64,000 nucleotides of DNA from Candidatus Finniella inopinata (GTDB lineage Bacteria; Pseudomonadota; Alphaproteobacteria; Paracaedibacterales; CAITNM01): contig CALPGA020000001.1 in the NCBI GenBank assembly GCA_943322985.2, positions 124,001 through 188,000 on the forward strand. The letters run 5' to 3'. The position numbers and the translations under genes were made by a program. Positions 10,102 to 19,613 of this stretch are shown piece after piece. The stretch's first letter is position 1. Every line of letters starts with the position of its first letter. The notes beneath the pieces were generated by a model that ran no database searches, was not told where the DNA came from, and was given only the letters and a program-made list of their open reading frames with translations.

Positions 10102-10431
10102 TTAAATCGAAAAAGAATTGCCGCAACCACAAGCGGATGCTGCGTTGGGATTTTTTATAACAAATTTTGCCCCGGTTAAATCTTCCACATAATCTAACTG
10201 AGAACCATTAAGCAATCCTAATGAAATAAAATCTAACACAACTTCTGTTGTTCCTTGGGTAAAAATTTTATCATCTGGTGTTAATTCAGCATCTATTAAA
10301 AAATTATATTGAAATCCTGAACATCCTCCACCCTGCACAGAAATACGAAATCTGCTGCCCTGGGCTTCAGTTTCAAGGATTTTCTGAATATGCACTGCTG
10401 CATTTGGTGTAACACTAAATGCCACTTCCAT
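10102..10431 (-). CDS. erpA: A-type iron-sulfur carrier (IscA/ErpA family)
   Basis: The 109-residue HesB-fold protein has the three conserved cysteines of A-type carriers: one in GGGCSGFQYNF and two in the C-terminal SACGCGNSFSI. These ligands hold an Fe-S cluster or iron for transfer to apo-proteins. Standalone position, away from an isc or suf operon, favours ErpA. Candidate clients in this window include SdhB. The gene is divergent from ssb, with about 70 bases between the starts. Confidence 0.9.
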   Translation of the reverse strand: MEVAFSVTPNAAVHIQKILETEAQGSRFRISVQGGGCSGFQYNFLIDAELTPDDKIFTQGTTEVVLDFISLGLLNGSQLDYVEDLTGAKFVIKNPNAASACGCGNSFSI

Positions 10432-10501
10432 GTTGCCAACTTCTATATAATTTTGTTAACTACTGGTGTCACTATAAATTTTTCACAGCAAAAGGGCAAT
10501 T

Positions 10502-10945
10502 ATGGCAGGCTCCGTAAATAAGGTTATTTTAATTGGAAATTTGGGGAAAGACCCAGAAGTCCGTAACGCGCAAGATGGTACAAAAATTGTGTCATTTTCA
10601 GTAGCAACCAGCGAAAGCTGGAAAGACAAGCAATCAGGTGAACGTAAAGATCGCACAGAATGGCACAGAGTTGTTCTGTTTAATGATCGTTTGGGCGAAG
10701 TTGCAGAGAAATATTTACGCAAAGGTTCTAAGGTTTACATTGAAGGTAGCCTTCAAACACGTAAATGGACTGATAGCAATAATGTTGAACGCTACAGCAC
10801 TGAGGTAGTTCTTTCTCGTTTCCGTGGTGAGCTAACACTTCTAGATAGCAGAGGAAGTAGCGACAACCATGGAATAGAAGGTGATGCTGGCGGTAGTGCT
10901 TTGCCTAGCCATTTCGACGAATTAAATGACGATATTCCATTTTAA
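10502..10945 (+). CDS. ssb: Single-stranded DNA-binding protein
   Basis: The 147-residue protein has an N-terminal OB fold ([21 protein letters not shown]) and an acidic C-terminal tip DDIPF, which recruits replication and repair partners. The linker is short and glycine/serine-rich. It coats single-stranded DNA during replication and RecA-dependent repair. The start follows an AAAGGG site. The 3' end faces the convergent small lipoprotein gene with a 12-base gap. Confidence 0.97.
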   Translation: MAGSVNKVILIGNLGKDPEVRNAQDGTKIVSFSVATSESWKDKQSGERKDRTEWHRVVLFNDRLGEVAEKYLRKGSKVYIEGSLQTRKWTDSNNVERYSTEVVLSRFRGELTLLDSRGSSDNHGIEGDAGGSALPSHFDELNDDIPF

Positions 10946-10957
10946 ACTCTTTAAATT

Positions 10958-11278
10958 TTAGCGAAGTGCACTTGGGACCCAACTAGAAAAAGTAGATTTA
11001 GTTGGGTCTTTTTCTTGTGGCTCTGCAGTTTTCCCAATTAATCTATGACGCTCGCTTTCATCAAGTTCATGGTCATAACACATCGGCTCACCCAATGTTC
11101 GATAACAAAATAATTGTTTCTTGGGTTTTGGTTTATCAGGATTTGGCGCCCAATTTGCGCTTTGTATTTCATCAGATGTTGGACGAAATGCTCCAAATGG
11201 ATTGCATCCGCTCAGCAATAAACAAGCTAAAAAAAATAATGGCATAATTTTTATTACTAATTTAATACCTAATGTCAT
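10958..11278 (-). CDS. Small lipoprotein with paired Cys-Tyr motifs
   Basis: From the ATG at 11278 the product has about 106 residues. A lipobox LLLSGC ends a hydrophobic signal, so the mature protein should be acylated and membrane-anchored. The mature part has LFCYRTLGEPMCYDHEL, a C-Y-x-T-L-x4-C-Y pattern that I recognise from short alphaproteobacterial lipoproteins of unknown function. A longer start at 11311 is possible. No enzymatic motif is visible. Confidence 0.72.
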   Translation of the reverse strand: MTLGIKLVIKIMPLFFLACLLLSGCNPFGAFRPTSDEIQSANWAPNPDKPKPKKQLFCYRTLGEPMCYDHELDESERHRLIGKTAEPQEKDPTKSTFSSWVPSALR

Positions 11279-11383
11279 GCAAGTTTTGTGCCGCCAACCA
11301 TGAACCATCAAAAAATACCCTTATCAAAAAATTATAAATCCGGCTAAGGTTATAGACAGATAGATCAAAAAATATTGTTAGCA

Positions 11384-12298
11384 ATGATTACTCAAACCTA
11401 TTGGGTTGTTTTTAATATTTTTATCCTTTTATTTTTAGCGCTAGATCTAGGAATATTTAATCACCGTGAACACCAACCTACTTACAAAGAGGCTTTAGGG
11501 TGGACTCTTTTTTGGATTAGCGTGTCCTTGGCATTTAGCGCATGGATGTTTTTTCACTTAGGGTCAGTAGCTTTTTTTGAATACATCACAAGCTATAAAA
11601 TAGAAAAGGTTTTAAGCCTTGATAATGTAATGGTATTTGCGGTCATTTTTAAAAGCTTAAATATACCTACCCAATATCAGCACCGCGTTCTTTTTATCGG
11701 TATTCTAAGCGCCATCGTTATGCGGGCATTAATGATATTTTTAGGCGTTGAGCTTCTAGAAAGGTTTAGTTGGTTATTATATATATTTGGCGCATTTCTT
11801 GTTTTCACTGGAATGAAGATTTTTTTCATAAGAGAAAAAGAAGAACCATTGGCCAACAGTAGACTTTGGAAGTTTTGTCAAAAGATAATTCCTCTTTCCT
11901 CAAAATTGCACGGGAATAAATTTTTTGTGATCGAGCACAAAAAACATAAAGCCACCCCTCTTCTATTTGCTTTAGTATTAATTGAATTTTCTGATATTAT
12001 TTTTGCTGTAGATTCTTTGCCTGCAATATTTTCAATAACAAGGAATCCCTTCATTATATATACTTCCAATATTTTAGCTATTTTGGGATTACGTTCTTTG
12101 TATTTTGTTTTAGCCAGAGCCATTGAAAATATAAAATATCTTAAATTTGCTTTAGGAATTGTACTAGTAATAGTTGGACTTAAGCTTATTTTCAGCATTC
12201 ACTTGCATCCTGGGATTACCTTTGTAATTTTGGCAGTTATTTTTTCATCATCAATAATTTTATCGATGCGCGAAAAATCATCCAGGAAGATCAATTGA
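11384..12298 (+). CDS. TerC/Alx family membrane protein
   Basis: A 304-residue protein with about nine transmembrane segments. The TerC signatures are present: the early FLALDLGIFN, SLDNVMVFAVIFKSL, and the late EFSDIIFAVDSLPAIFSITRNPFIIYTSN with paired acidic residues in the membrane. Known relatives export manganese (Alx/MntX-like) or are linked to tellurite resistance. I use the ATG at 11384; a TTG nine bases earlier is possible. The gene precedes sdhC in the same direction but is not obviously coupled to it. Confidence 0.92.
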   Translation: MITQTYWVVFNIFILLFLALDLGIFNHREHQPTYKEALGWTLFWISVSLAFSAWMFFHLGSVAFFEYITSYKIEKVLSLDNVMVFAVIFKSLNIPTQYQHRVLFIGILSAIVMRALMIFLGVELLERFSWLLYIFGAFLVFTGMKIFFIREKEEPLANSRLWKFCQKIIPLSSKLHGNKFFVIEHKKHKATPLLFALVLIEFSDIIFAVDSLPAIFSITRNPFIIYTSNILAILGLRSLYFVLARAIENIKYLKFALGIVLVIVGLKLIFSIHLHPGITFVILAVIFSSSIILSMREKSSRKIN

Positions 12299-12352
12299 CA
12301 AAAGCTTAAATTTTTTCCCAAACTTAAGTCAGAAAATAAAATATTTGATATT

Positions 12353-12718
12353 ATGCAAAAGCCTTTGTCACCGCATTTGCAGCTTTATAAACCTCAGCTA
12401 ACGTCAATATTATCCATTCTGCATAGGCTTACAGGTCTGGGCTTTACGGTAGGGCTTATTTTGACCTGTGCTTGGCTATATGCTTTAAGCAAAGGACCTG
12501 ATGCATACGGTAATTTCTGCTCTTGGCTAAATCAGCCATTCGTAAAAGCAATTATTTATTTAATTTTAGCCAGTGTCTATTATCACATGCTTAATGGAAT
12601 ACGGTATTTAGTGTGGTCACTTGGCAAAGGGTTTGAATTGAGCTCTGTTTATAGTAGTGGATGGATTATTTGCGCCCTGGTATTTGTTTTAACTGTTTTA
12701 ACAATGTGCTTTGTATGA
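12353..12718 (+). CDS. sdhC: Succinate dehydrogenase cytochrome b556 subunit
   Basis: Membrane anchor of 121 residues with three transmembrane segments. It opens with PLSPHLQLYKPQLTS and contains the SdhC signature SILHRLTGLGF and the haem-ligand region YYHMLNGIRYLVWSLGKGFEL. It holds haem b and the ubiquinone site together with SdhD. The stop overlaps the sdhD ATG (ATGA), the usual tight coupling. Confidence 0.95.
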   Translation: MQKPLSPHLQLYKPQLTSILSILHRLTGLGFTVGLILTCAWLYALSKGPDAYGNFCSWLNQPFVKAIIYLILASVYYHMLNGIRYLVWSLGKGFELSSVYSSGWIICALVFVLTVLTMCFV

Positions 12719-13047
12719 AATCATTCACTCAACATTATGTTTTACAGAGAATCACTGCCTGCATATTGTTGGCACTTGTGCCGTGGTTTTTGTGGAAATT
12801 ATTTTTTCTAAAAGACTTAGCTCACCTGGAAATTATAAAAAATATTGGCAATCTGTATTCAGCACTATTATTATTTATCATGTTAATCAGCGGTTTTTAT
12901 CATGGATATTTGGGCATTCAAACCATTTGCATAGATTACATTCCAAATCAAAGAAGTCGAGTCTCCATTGTTTTTATGGTTGGAGCTATGTTCAGCATAT
13001 TAAGTGTTTTTGGAATATTTTCTCTTATACAGTTAGTAACTGCTTAA
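12715..13047 (+). CDS. sdhD: Succinate dehydrogenase membrane anchor subunit
   Basis: A 110-residue protein with three hydrophobic segments, starting MKSFTQHYVLQRITACILL at the ATG that overlaps the sdhC stop. It contains the helix-II segment SGFYHGYLGIQTICIDYI, typical of SdhD, with the histidine near the haem. sdhA starts immediately after its stop (TAAATG). An upstream in-frame start at 12661 would overlap sdhC and is unlikely. Confidence 0.92.
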   Translation: MKSFTQHYVLQRITACILLALVPWFLWKLFFLKDLAHLEIIKNIGNLYSALLLFIMLISGFYHGYLGIQTICIDYIPNQRSRVSIVFMVGAMFSILSVFGIFSLIQLVTA

Positions 13048-14826
13048 ATGACCTATTCAATTATCGATCATGAGTTTGATGTCGTTGTGGTAGGTGCTGG
13101 CGGAGCAGGCCTGCGTGCAAGTCTTGGCATGAGTACTGCTGGATTAAAAACCGCATGTATTACAAAAGTTTTCCCAACAAGAAGTCATACGGTTGCAGCG
13201 CAAGGCGGTATATCAGCGGCACTAAACAACACTGGTGATGGAGATGATTGGCGTTACCATTTTTACGATACAGTAAAAGGCTCTGATTGGTTGGGCGATC
13301 AAGATGCCATAGAATACATGTGCAAAAATGCAGTTGATGCCGTGGTTGAACTTGAACACATGGGGGTGCCATTTTCCCGTGATGAACAAGGAAATATTTA
13401 TCAGCGTCAATTCGGTGGCCATACAATTGATCATGGAAAATCTATGGCAAAACGTGCATGCGCCGCAGCTGATAGAACTGGTCATGCGATTTTGCATACT
13501 TTGTATCAACAATGCTTACACCATAATACAGAATTTTTTATTGAGTATTTCACGCTTGATTTGTTAATGGATGATCAAGGAATTTGCCGAGGCGTGATTG
13601 CATGGTGTTTGGATGATGGCACCATTCACCGATTTAGGGCCCACATGGTGGTGTTAGCTACTGGCGGACATGGACGTACATTTTTTACATGTACTGGCGC
13701 ACATACTTGCACTGGCGATGGTAATGCTATGATTTTGCGTGCCGGATTGCCTTTGGCTGATATGGAATTTATTCAATTTCATCCTACAGGAATTTATGGA
13801 GCCGGATGTTTAATTTCAGAAGCAGTGCGCGGTGAAGGCGGCTACTTAACGAACAGCCTTGGTGAGCGTTTTATGTTAAAATACGCGCCTAATGCTAAAG
13901 ATTTAGCATCACGTGATGTCGTAAGCCGAGCAATTGCAATTGAAATTAAAGAAGGTCGCGGTTGCGGCCCTAATAAAGATATAGCCCTACTGCATATGGA
14001 ACATCTAGATCCCAAGATTATTACGGAACGTCTACCTGGAATGCATGAAACGGCAAGAGTGTTTGCTGGTATTGATGCGAACAAAGAGCCTATTCCCGTG
14101 CAGCCAACAGTTCATTACAACATGGGCGGAATTCCTACAAACTATCATGGTGAAGTCACTTGCGATTCAAAAGAAACAATCGTTAAAGGCTTAATGGCAA
14201 TTGGAGAAGCAGCCTGCGTTTCAGTGCATGGCGCAAACAGACTAGGGACTAATTCATTATTAGATTTAGTGGTCTTTGGTCGCGCCGCTGCATTACGTGC
14301 GAAAGAAATTGTACTTACTGACACACCTCATGAAAAGCTTGCTGATTCCATAACTAATACAATTCTTGATCGTTTTGATAAAACGCGAAATGCTGCTGGC
14401 GATTTATTAACCGGCCATATACGTACAAACATGCAGCAAATCATGCAAACTCATTGCGGAGTGTTTAGATCACAAGACATGCTTGATACAGGAAAAATCA
14501 AGCTAGAAGAGTGCATAAAAACTTTAGAAAATCTTCAGGTCAATGACCATTCACTAATTTGGAACACCGATTTAGTAGAGGCACTTGAATTGCAAAATTT
14601 AATGGTTCAAGCAGTGGTTACCATTCATTCAGCAACTTATCGTACAGAAAGTCGCGGAGGGCATGCTAGAGAAGATTTTCCAGAACGTGATGATGCGTCA
14701 TGGCTGGCACATACGCTTTCTTGGTGCGATGCTAACCTTAACGTAAAGCTTGATAAACGTCCGGTGCATATGTACACCCTGACTAATGAGGTTGAAGTAA
14801 TAGCACCTCAAAAAAGAGTTTATTAA
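13048..14826 (+). CDS. sdhA: Succinate dehydrogenase flavoprotein subunit
   Basis: The 592-residue FAD subunit oxidises succinate to fumarate. Seen are the FAD-binding start [18 protein letters not shown], the covalent flavin histidine context [12 protein letters not shown], the active-site region [11 protein letters not shown] and [11 protein letters not shown], and the C-terminal [16 protein letters not shown]. It is third in sdhCDAB and follows sdhD with no gap. Length and motifs are standard for the TCA-cycle complex II of alphaproteobacteria. Confidence 0.98.
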   Translation: MTYSIIDHEFDVVVVGAGGAGLRASLGMSTAGLKTACITKVFPTRSHTVAAQGGISAALNNTGDGDDWRYHFYDTVKGSDWLGDQDAIEYMCKNAVDAVVELEHMGVPFSRDEQGNIYQRQFGGHTIDHGKSMAKRACAAADRTGHAILHTLYQQCLHHNTEFFIEYFTLDLLMDDQGICRGVIAWCLDDGTIHRFRAHMVVLATGGHGRTFFTCTGAHTCTGDGNAMILRAGLPLADMEFIQFHPTGIYGAGCLISEAVRGEGGYLTNSLGERFMLKYAPNAKDLASRDVVSRAIAIEIKEGRGCGPNKDIALLHMEHLDPKIITERLPGMHETARVFAGIDANKEPIPVQPTVHYNMGGIPTNYHGEVTCDSKETIVKGLMAIGEAACVSVHGANRLGTNSLLDLVVFGRAAALRAKEIVLTDTPHEKLADSITNTILDRFDKTRNAAGDLLTGHIRTNMQQIMQTHCGVFRSQDMLDTGKIKLEECIKTLENLQVNDHSLIWNTDLVEALELQNLMVQAVVTIHSATYRTESRGGHAREDFPERDDASWLAHTLSWCDANLNVKLDKRPVHMYTLTNEVEVIAPQKRVY

Positions 14827-14862
14827 CCATATTCGCATATACTTTGAACAACATAAGGGGAC

Positions 14863-15636
14863 ATGATGGTTCAATTTAGACTTCCTAAACACTCACAAAT
14901 TCAAAAAGGCAAGGTGTTTAAACAGTCAGGTGATGCGCTATCAATGCGTACTTTTTACATTTATCGTTGGAATGCAGAAGATGGTAAAAATCCGCAAATG
15001 GATGAATTTACCATTGATATTAAAAAGTCAGGACCAATGGTTTTGGATGCGTTGTTGTACATCAAAAATACCATTGATAGCACCCTAACCTTTCGCCGGT
15101 CTTGTCGTGAAGGCGTTTGTGGAAGCTGCGCCATGAATGTAGATGGCACAAACACCTTAGCTTGCACAAAACACGTTGATGATATTTCTGGACCTATACG
15201 CATAACCCCTCTTCCCCACATGGAAGTTGTAAAAGACCTCGTGCCTGATTTGCGCCATGCATTTAATCAATATGCTTCAATTAAACCCTGGGTGCAGAAC
15301 AATGATGCTCCAAAACGAGAACGCAAACAAAGCCAAGAAGAACGAGCCAAGCTAGATGGATTGTGGGAGTGTGTATTGTGCTTTAGTTGCACAACAGGCT
15401 GCCCAAGTTACTGGTGGAATAGTGATAAATATTTAGGCCCTGCCACCTTGTTGCAAGCATACCGTTTTATTGCTGATAGCCGAGACACGAAAACAAAAGA
15501 ACGTTTAAATGCTCTTGAGGATCCATTTAGTTTGTATCGATGTCATAGTATTATGAACTGCACAAATACATGCCCAAAGAGGTTAAACCCCGCTAAAGCC
15601 ATTGGAAACATTAAAAAAATGATGGTTGAAAAGTAG
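14863..15636 (+). CDS. sdhB: Succinate dehydrogenase iron-sulfur subunit
   Basis: The 257-residue protein carries three Fe-S clusters that pass electrons from SdhA to quinone. The [2Fe-2S] ligands are in [13 protein letters not shown] with a later ACTKH. The [4Fe-4S] and [3Fe-4S] ligands are in [17 protein letters not shown] and [21 protein letters not shown]. An ATAAGGGG site precedes a double ATG, so the start may be 14863 or 14866. It ends the sdhCDAB operon. Confidence 0.97.
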   Translation: MMVQFRLPKHSQIQKGKVFKQSGDALSMRTFYIYRWNAEDGKNPQMDEFTIDIKKSGPMVLDALLYIKNTIDSTLTFRRSCREGVCGSCAMNVDGTNTLACTKHVDDISGPIRITPLPHMEVVKDLVPDLRHAFNQYASIKPWVQNNDAPKRERKQSQEERAKLDGLWECVLCFSCTTGCPSYWWNSDKYLGPATLLQAYRFIADSRDTKTKERLNALEDPFSLYRCHSIMNCTNTCPKRLNPAKAIGNIKKMMVEK

Positions 15637-15749
15637 CGCCAAATTGGTTCTTTATAAAATTTTATTAAAATAAAAATATTTTATTTTTTAAAACAATATA
15701 TCTTTAATGCATTCTTATGGTTTAATTTTTATTAGCTTAAGGGTATTTT

Positions 15750-16409
15750 GTGTTTAATTTTTTTAAAAGCGCAGCTCTATTAATTGCTATTTCTCTGCAC
15801 TTATGTGGAATGGATGATGAATCAAAGGAAAATCTTTCGCAAAGTGATAGTAATATCGCCGCGAGATCCAAAAGAAAATCCCCTCCATTAACTAATACAG
15901 CTCAGCAAATTAAAGAAACGGCTGCTCAAAAACGTTTACGCAAATATGCTTATGGGACATCAAAAATCGTAGGATTTTTTCAGTCAGCTCCACGCAGCAA
16001 TACAGCAATTTCACAAAATGAACTAAGCTTAAGCTCCAATTCACTTGGTGATCGTAGATCTCTTTCAAGCTCTGCAATTGTTCAGCTTCTTTCAGAAATA
16101 CCTGCAGCTTCCTCAGCCAGCGTTATCAATAGCAAGACTGAAAAAGAAGATACATCAGAACCGGCAGTATTTTCTGTCGTTTCAAGTGTTTTTTTCACTG
16201 AAAAAGTAGTTAAAGTGCCCTTTTTCCCAGAGGCCAAAAACGCAATAGCCCAGACTATATTGATTGAAGATGGCCAGTATTGGGGTAAATTTCTGATCAA
16301 TTCTAAACTAAAACATAATGTAATTCATTGTTTTGATGACCTTAAATCTGCTGAAAAATGGGTGTTTGATATAGCAAAAAAGCTAAAAATTGAACTTGAA
16401 GTAAGATAG
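15750..16409 (+). CDS. Secreted or lipid-anchored protein of unknown function
   Basis: A 219-residue protein read from a GTG start. A hydrophobic N-terminal segment (about residues 7-19) ends in HLCGMDDES, so it may be a signal peptide or a poor lipobox. Residues 20-135 are rich in Ser, Lys and Asn and look disordered. A compact C-terminal part (about 160-219) contains LIEDGQYWGKFLINS and a helical SAEKWVFDIAKKLKIELE end. I do not recognise a family. It stands alone between sdhB and the cation-channel gene; a secreted effector is possible but unproven. Confidence 0.6.
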   Translation: MFNFFKSAALLIAISLHLCGMDDESKENLSQSDSNIAARSKRKSPPLTNTAQQIKETAAQKRLRKYAYGTSKIVGFFQSAPRSNTAISQNELSLSSNSLGDRRSLSSSAIVQLLSEIPAASSASVINSKTEKEDTSEPAVFSVVSSVFFTEKVVKVPFFPEAKNAIAQTILIEDGQYWGKFLINSKLKHNVIHCFDDLKSAEKWVFDIAKKLKIELEVR

Positions 16410-16520
16410 TCGTTAAAATTTTAATGTTTTTTATTTTGCTTAAGAGCACAATTCGTCGTTAATAAATTTTTAATAATTATTCTTTTATAGTAAGTCTATA
16501 GACCAAAATAATTTTTGATT

Positions 16521-17327
16521 ATGAAACTTCATAAAAACGTCATAAAACTTTACGATCTAATGGAATCAAAACCAGGTCACTATTTTATTGGTATGATTGT
16601 TGTCATTAATGCTTTGGCACTAGGCCTGCAAACTTTTCAAAACATTCCCCAACATGTTTTAGAAATTTTACATCACACTGATAAATTTATATTGGGCGTC
16701 TTTGTTACCGAACTAATAGTAAAATTACTTGCAGGAGGAACCTCCTTCTTCCGCAGTGGATGGAATGTTTTTGACCTAATTATTGTGGCTGGTTCAATGT
16801 CTGATAGTCATGATTTTCTACCAGTTCTACGGACATTCCGTGTCATGCATTTAATGGCAATGATGGATGCTTCTCCAAAAATGCGGCAAATTCTTAGCGG
16901 TTTCTGGAAAGCAATTCCTGGTGTTGCAAATGTGCTGTGTCTCTTATTGTTATTTTTCTATATATTTTGCGTATTAGGTGTCTTTATGTTCCGTGATCTT
17001 GGAGCATCTGAATTCCAACACATTGGAGCCTCAATGAAGACAATGTTCCAAGTTTTGACTGGAGACGACTGGGCAAATGTAATGCGCTCAACCGAAAAAG
17101 TAGCAAAATATGCAAGCGCATACTTCATATCTTTCTATGTGGTGATGGTTTTTATTATTTTGAATTTATTCATTGGCGTTGTTGTGGGTGCAATGCAGTC
17201 TGCGGAGGAAGAAATTTTTAATAAAAGTGACGATGATACTGACGCTAAACAACTACTTCTTCTTGAAAATTTAAAAAAGCAGCTAGATCGTTTAGAGAAA
17301 AAATTAGAAAGCAAAAATTCTAAGTAA
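16521..17327 (+). CDS. Voltage-gated-type cation channel (NaChBac/Cav-like), weak voltage sensor
   Basis: A 268-residue single-domain six-helix channel. S1-S4 occupy roughly residues 20-115, S5 is near 135-157, the pore loop near 170-185 and S6 near 195-220. It ends in a Leu/Lys coiled coil (LLLLENLKKQLDRLEKKLES), the tetramerisation helix of the family. The filter reads LTGDDWANVM, closer to the calcium-channel TGEDW type than to NaChBac LESW. The S4 helix has only R104, R107 and H110 before turning hydrophobic, where relatives have four or five arginines. The start is the ATG at 16521. The gene overlaps the convergent waaA end by eight bases. Confidence 0.85.
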   Translation: MKLHKNVIKLYDLMESKPGHYFIGMIVVINALALGLQTFQNIPQHVLEILHHTDKFILGVFVTELIVKLLAGGTSFFRSGWNVFDLIIVAGSMSDSHDFLPVLRTFRVMHLMAMMDASPKMRQILSGFWKAIPGVANVLCLLLLFFYIFCVLGVFMFRDLGASEFQHIGASMKTMFQVLTGDDWANVMRSTEKVAKYASAYFISFYVVMVFIILNLFIGVVVGAMQSAEEEIFNKSDDDTDAKQLLLLENLKKQLDRLEKKLESKNSK

Positions 17328-18561
17328 TTTTAACAAGCTCATCAATTTTTTGATCGACCATCTGTTGGCTATTCATAATACGTTGCTGCAAGCTTTCCAC
17401 TAGCACGGCAACTTTTTGAGGATGATTTAATAAATCTTTTAAAGCGTCTGTTAATTGATCAATATCTATTTGTTGACATGGCATTTCTTCAAATAAATAC
17501 ATCATGTCATTAACATTGAAAAAATGTGGACCCCATAAAGGAAATGCGCCAATCATAGATGGCTCTAAAGGATTATGCCCGCCCACAGGAACAAGCGATC
17601 CTCCAATAAATGCAATTGAACTAAGGCGATAAAACACACCTAGCTTAGCCATAGCATCCACCAACAAAACATCATAATCGTGAAGGTATTGGTCTGTAAA
17701 TCGTGCGACTGTTAAGTCTTCTCTTTTTTGCATAACATCATCACATCGCTCAACATGCCGAGGCACAATAATGGTTAAAAGATCTGGAATATCTTTTTTA
17801 AGGACTTTGTGAATTTTAAAAATAATCTCTTCTTCGCCTTTGTGCGTGCTAGCAGCTACCCAACAAGGACGACCGCTAATTTGCTTTTTCCAGTGCAAAT
17901 ATTGACTGTCATCAAAAGGAAGTTTTTCACTTAAAAGTTTTATGTTACCTAAAGTCTTTGCACAACTTGCTCCTAGTTTGTGAAACCTTTGAGTGAATAT
18001 ATCGCTTTGAGTGTAGATAGCAGAAAAACATCCCCATAATTTCCTAGAAATTTTTTTAATACACAACCAGTTGCGTAAACTGGTTTCTGACAATCGTGCG
18101 TTAAGAAGAGTAATGGGAATATTACGGCGATGTGCTTGCCATAAAATATTTGGCCAAATTTCTGATTCTATAAAAAAAATAGCTTTAGGCTGCCAGTGAT
18201 CTAGAAATTTATTCACCCATCCTATTGCATCAAATGGAATAAACTGGTGAACAGTATTTTTGCTCATTCGTGCACTAACAACTCTTTGAGCAGCAGTCGT
18301 TGTTGTTGTAATTAAAAAGTGCGCATCTGGTTTTTGTTTCGTTATTTTCTGAATGATCGGTAATATTGAAAGACTTTCCCCAACACTAGCTCCATGAAAC
18401 CAGATTAATTCTCCCTTTGGGCGAGCTTGATCAGATACTCCATATCTTTCTGTGTAGCGCAATGAATGCTCCAACTCTTTTTTTAGACGTCTGGAAATCA
18501 AAAAAGGTGCACAAATGTGCACCACTGCAGACCAAAGAGTTAAAAGAACTGTGTATAACAT
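17320..18561 (-). CDS. waaA: 3-deoxy-D-manno-octulosonic acid (Kdo) transferase
   Basis: The 413-residue GT-B glycosyltransferase adds Kdo to lipid IVA on the inner face of the cytoplasmic membrane. It has the N-terminal membrane segment, the conserved IWFHGASVGES motif with the catalytic glutamate, the ESEIWPNILW segment and the donor-site GGSLVPVGGHNPLEP. It is followed upstream (minus strand) by the Trm112 and LON-domain genes with gaps of three to four bases, suggesting one operon. It shows that this organism makes Kdo-containing lipopolysaccharide. Confidence 0.96.
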   Translation of the reverse strand: MLYTVLLTLWSAVVHICAPFLISRRLKKELEHSLRYTERYGVSDQARPKGELIWFHGASVGESLSILPIIQKITKQKPDAHFLITTTTTAAQRVVSARMSKNTVHQFIPFDAIGWVNKFLDHWQPKAIFFIESEIWPNILWQAHRRNIPITLLNARLSETSLRNWLCIKKISRKLWGCFSAIYTQSDIFTQRFHKLGASCAKTLGNIKLLSEKLPFDDSQYLHWKKQISGRPCWVAASTHKGEEEIIFKIHKVLKKDIPDLLTIIVPRHVERCDDVMQKREDLTVARFTDQYLHDYDVLLVDAMAKLGVFYRLSSIAFIGGSLVPVGGHNPLEPSMIGAFPLWGPHFFNVNDMMYLFEEMPCQQIDIDQLTDALKDLLNHPQKVAVLVESLQQRIMNSQQMVDQKIDELVKIT

Positions 18562-18565
18562 AAAA

Positions 18566-18763
18566 TTATTTAGACGGCGCTATGCGTTCCATTTCGGTGT
18601 CTGACAACTGTCTAGCCTCATCCCCTAGCATAATTGGGATTCCTTGACGAATAGGATAAGCAAGACGCGCAGCAAGACTCACTAGCTCTTGAGATTCCTT
18701 GTCGTAAATAAGATTGGTCTTTGTGACAGGACAGACTAATAATTCTAGAAGTTTTTTATCCAC
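18566..18763 (-). CDS. Trm112 family protein
   Basis: A 65-residue protein starting [21 protein letters not shown], with the [16 protein letters not shown] segment of the Trm112/YcaR family. Eukaryotic Trm112 stabilises methyltransferases; bacterial members are small and poorly characterised. Only the CPVTK cysteine of the usual zinc-binding set is retained, which is common in bacterial versions. It lies between waaA and the LON-domain gene, a common alphaproteobacterial neighbourhood. Confidence 0.9.
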   Translation of the reverse strand: MDKKLLELLVCPVTKTNLIYDKESQELVSLAARLAYPIRQGIPIMLGDEARQLSDTEMERIAPSK

Positions 18764-18766
18764 AGT

Positions 18767-19432
18767 TTAATGCCTTGTCATAGAAGGACTCGCGCCTTCA
18801 AAATTTGCAAACTCAATAAGTTGAGTAATCATTTCTGATTGTAATTCCAAACTAGGTGCTTCAAGCAGCGCTTGCTTTTCACGCGCATCGAAAGGACACA
18901 CCATGGTCAATGCAGCAATTAATTTAGCGTCAGTTGTCTGGTCAATTTCTTTCCAGTTTGGCGCTACATCATACTGACGAAAGTATCCATCCAATGCTTG
19001 CAACAACCGCTCTCTATCAATTTGGATTTCTTTTAATTCCTGTAGATCTTGAAGGTAACGTTCGTAAACAACTTGAGCATTACGACAACCTGCAGATGTC
19101 TCTGTAACTTCCGCAATATCAAAACGACAAACACCCATTATATTAACAACGACACGCTGTTCTTCAATTTCAACAATTTCTGTAATACGTCCCAATGTTC
19201 CAGAAGTAAACAAAGGCAAAGGTTTTCTGCTATTATAGTCATCATCTAGAATTGGCTGTATAACGCCCACATAAACATCTTCACGAATTGCATCTGAGAC
19301 CAAACGTAAATACTGCTCTTCAAAAATGGGAACGGGTAGATGTGCACGTGGCATTAAAATTGATCCATAAACTGGAAGCAGTGATACTGTTTTCGGCAAA
19401 CGAAGGCCTGATTCGTGGTAAAAAAAGTCCAT
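18767..19432 (-). CDS. LON peptidase substrate-binding-domain protein
   Basis: A 221-residue protein from the ATG at 19432. It has the Lon N-terminal beta domain (LLPVYGSILMPRAHLPVPIFEEQYLRLV) and the following helical bundle (PFDAREKQALLEAPSL) but no ATPase or protease domain. This standalone form is widespread in alphaproteobacteria and its function is unknown. It precedes the Trm112 gene by three bases. Four extra residues are possible if translation starts at 19444. Confidence 0.9.
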   Translation of the reverse strand: MDFFYHESGLRLPKTVSLLPVYGSILMPRAHLPVPIFEEQYLRLVSDAIREDVYVGVIQPILDDDYNSRKPLPLFTSGTLGRITEIVEIEEQRVVVNIMGVCRFDIAEVTETSAGCRNAQVVYERYLQDLQELKEIQIDRERLLQALDGYFRQYDVAPNWKEIDQTTDAKLIAALTMVCPFDAREKQALLEAPSLELQSEMITQLIEFANFEGASPSMTRH

Positions 19433-19479
19433 AAGCCCAACCAAATGTTACATAGCACACGGATTAATAGTAGACTCTT

Positions 19480-19526
19480 TCACAAAGTATTTCAATTCGA
19501 AGAAGAAAGCTTTGTGAGCTCACAAT
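19480..19526. promoter_or_regulatory. Palindrome cluster upstream of cckA
   Basis: A perfect 14-bp palindrome TTGTGAGCTCACAA occupies 19513-19526. Its left half also pairs with a TCACAAAG at 19480-19487 through CTTTGTGA at 19511-19518. The cluster lies in the 170-base gap between the divergent LON-domain gene and cckA. The symmetry suggests a dimeric regulator site that could serve both genes. No known consensus fits well, although it resembles a contracted CRP-type site. Confidence 0.4.
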
Positions 19527-19613
19527 TAATGATTGTCAAACTTCTTTCTAACATTTTTTAACATGGCGCTATCACTTTTTTAATTTTACCGGTAACATTT
19601 ACCTCATTGGTAT

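Noticed and set aside
12711-13073. Alternative frame across sdhD
   Set aside because: sdhD itself has clear membrane helices and coupled start; this is a shadow frame.
15637-15749. AT-only imperfect palindrome after sdhB
   Set aside because: It consists of A/T runs only, with no G-C stem, so it is not a convincing terminator.
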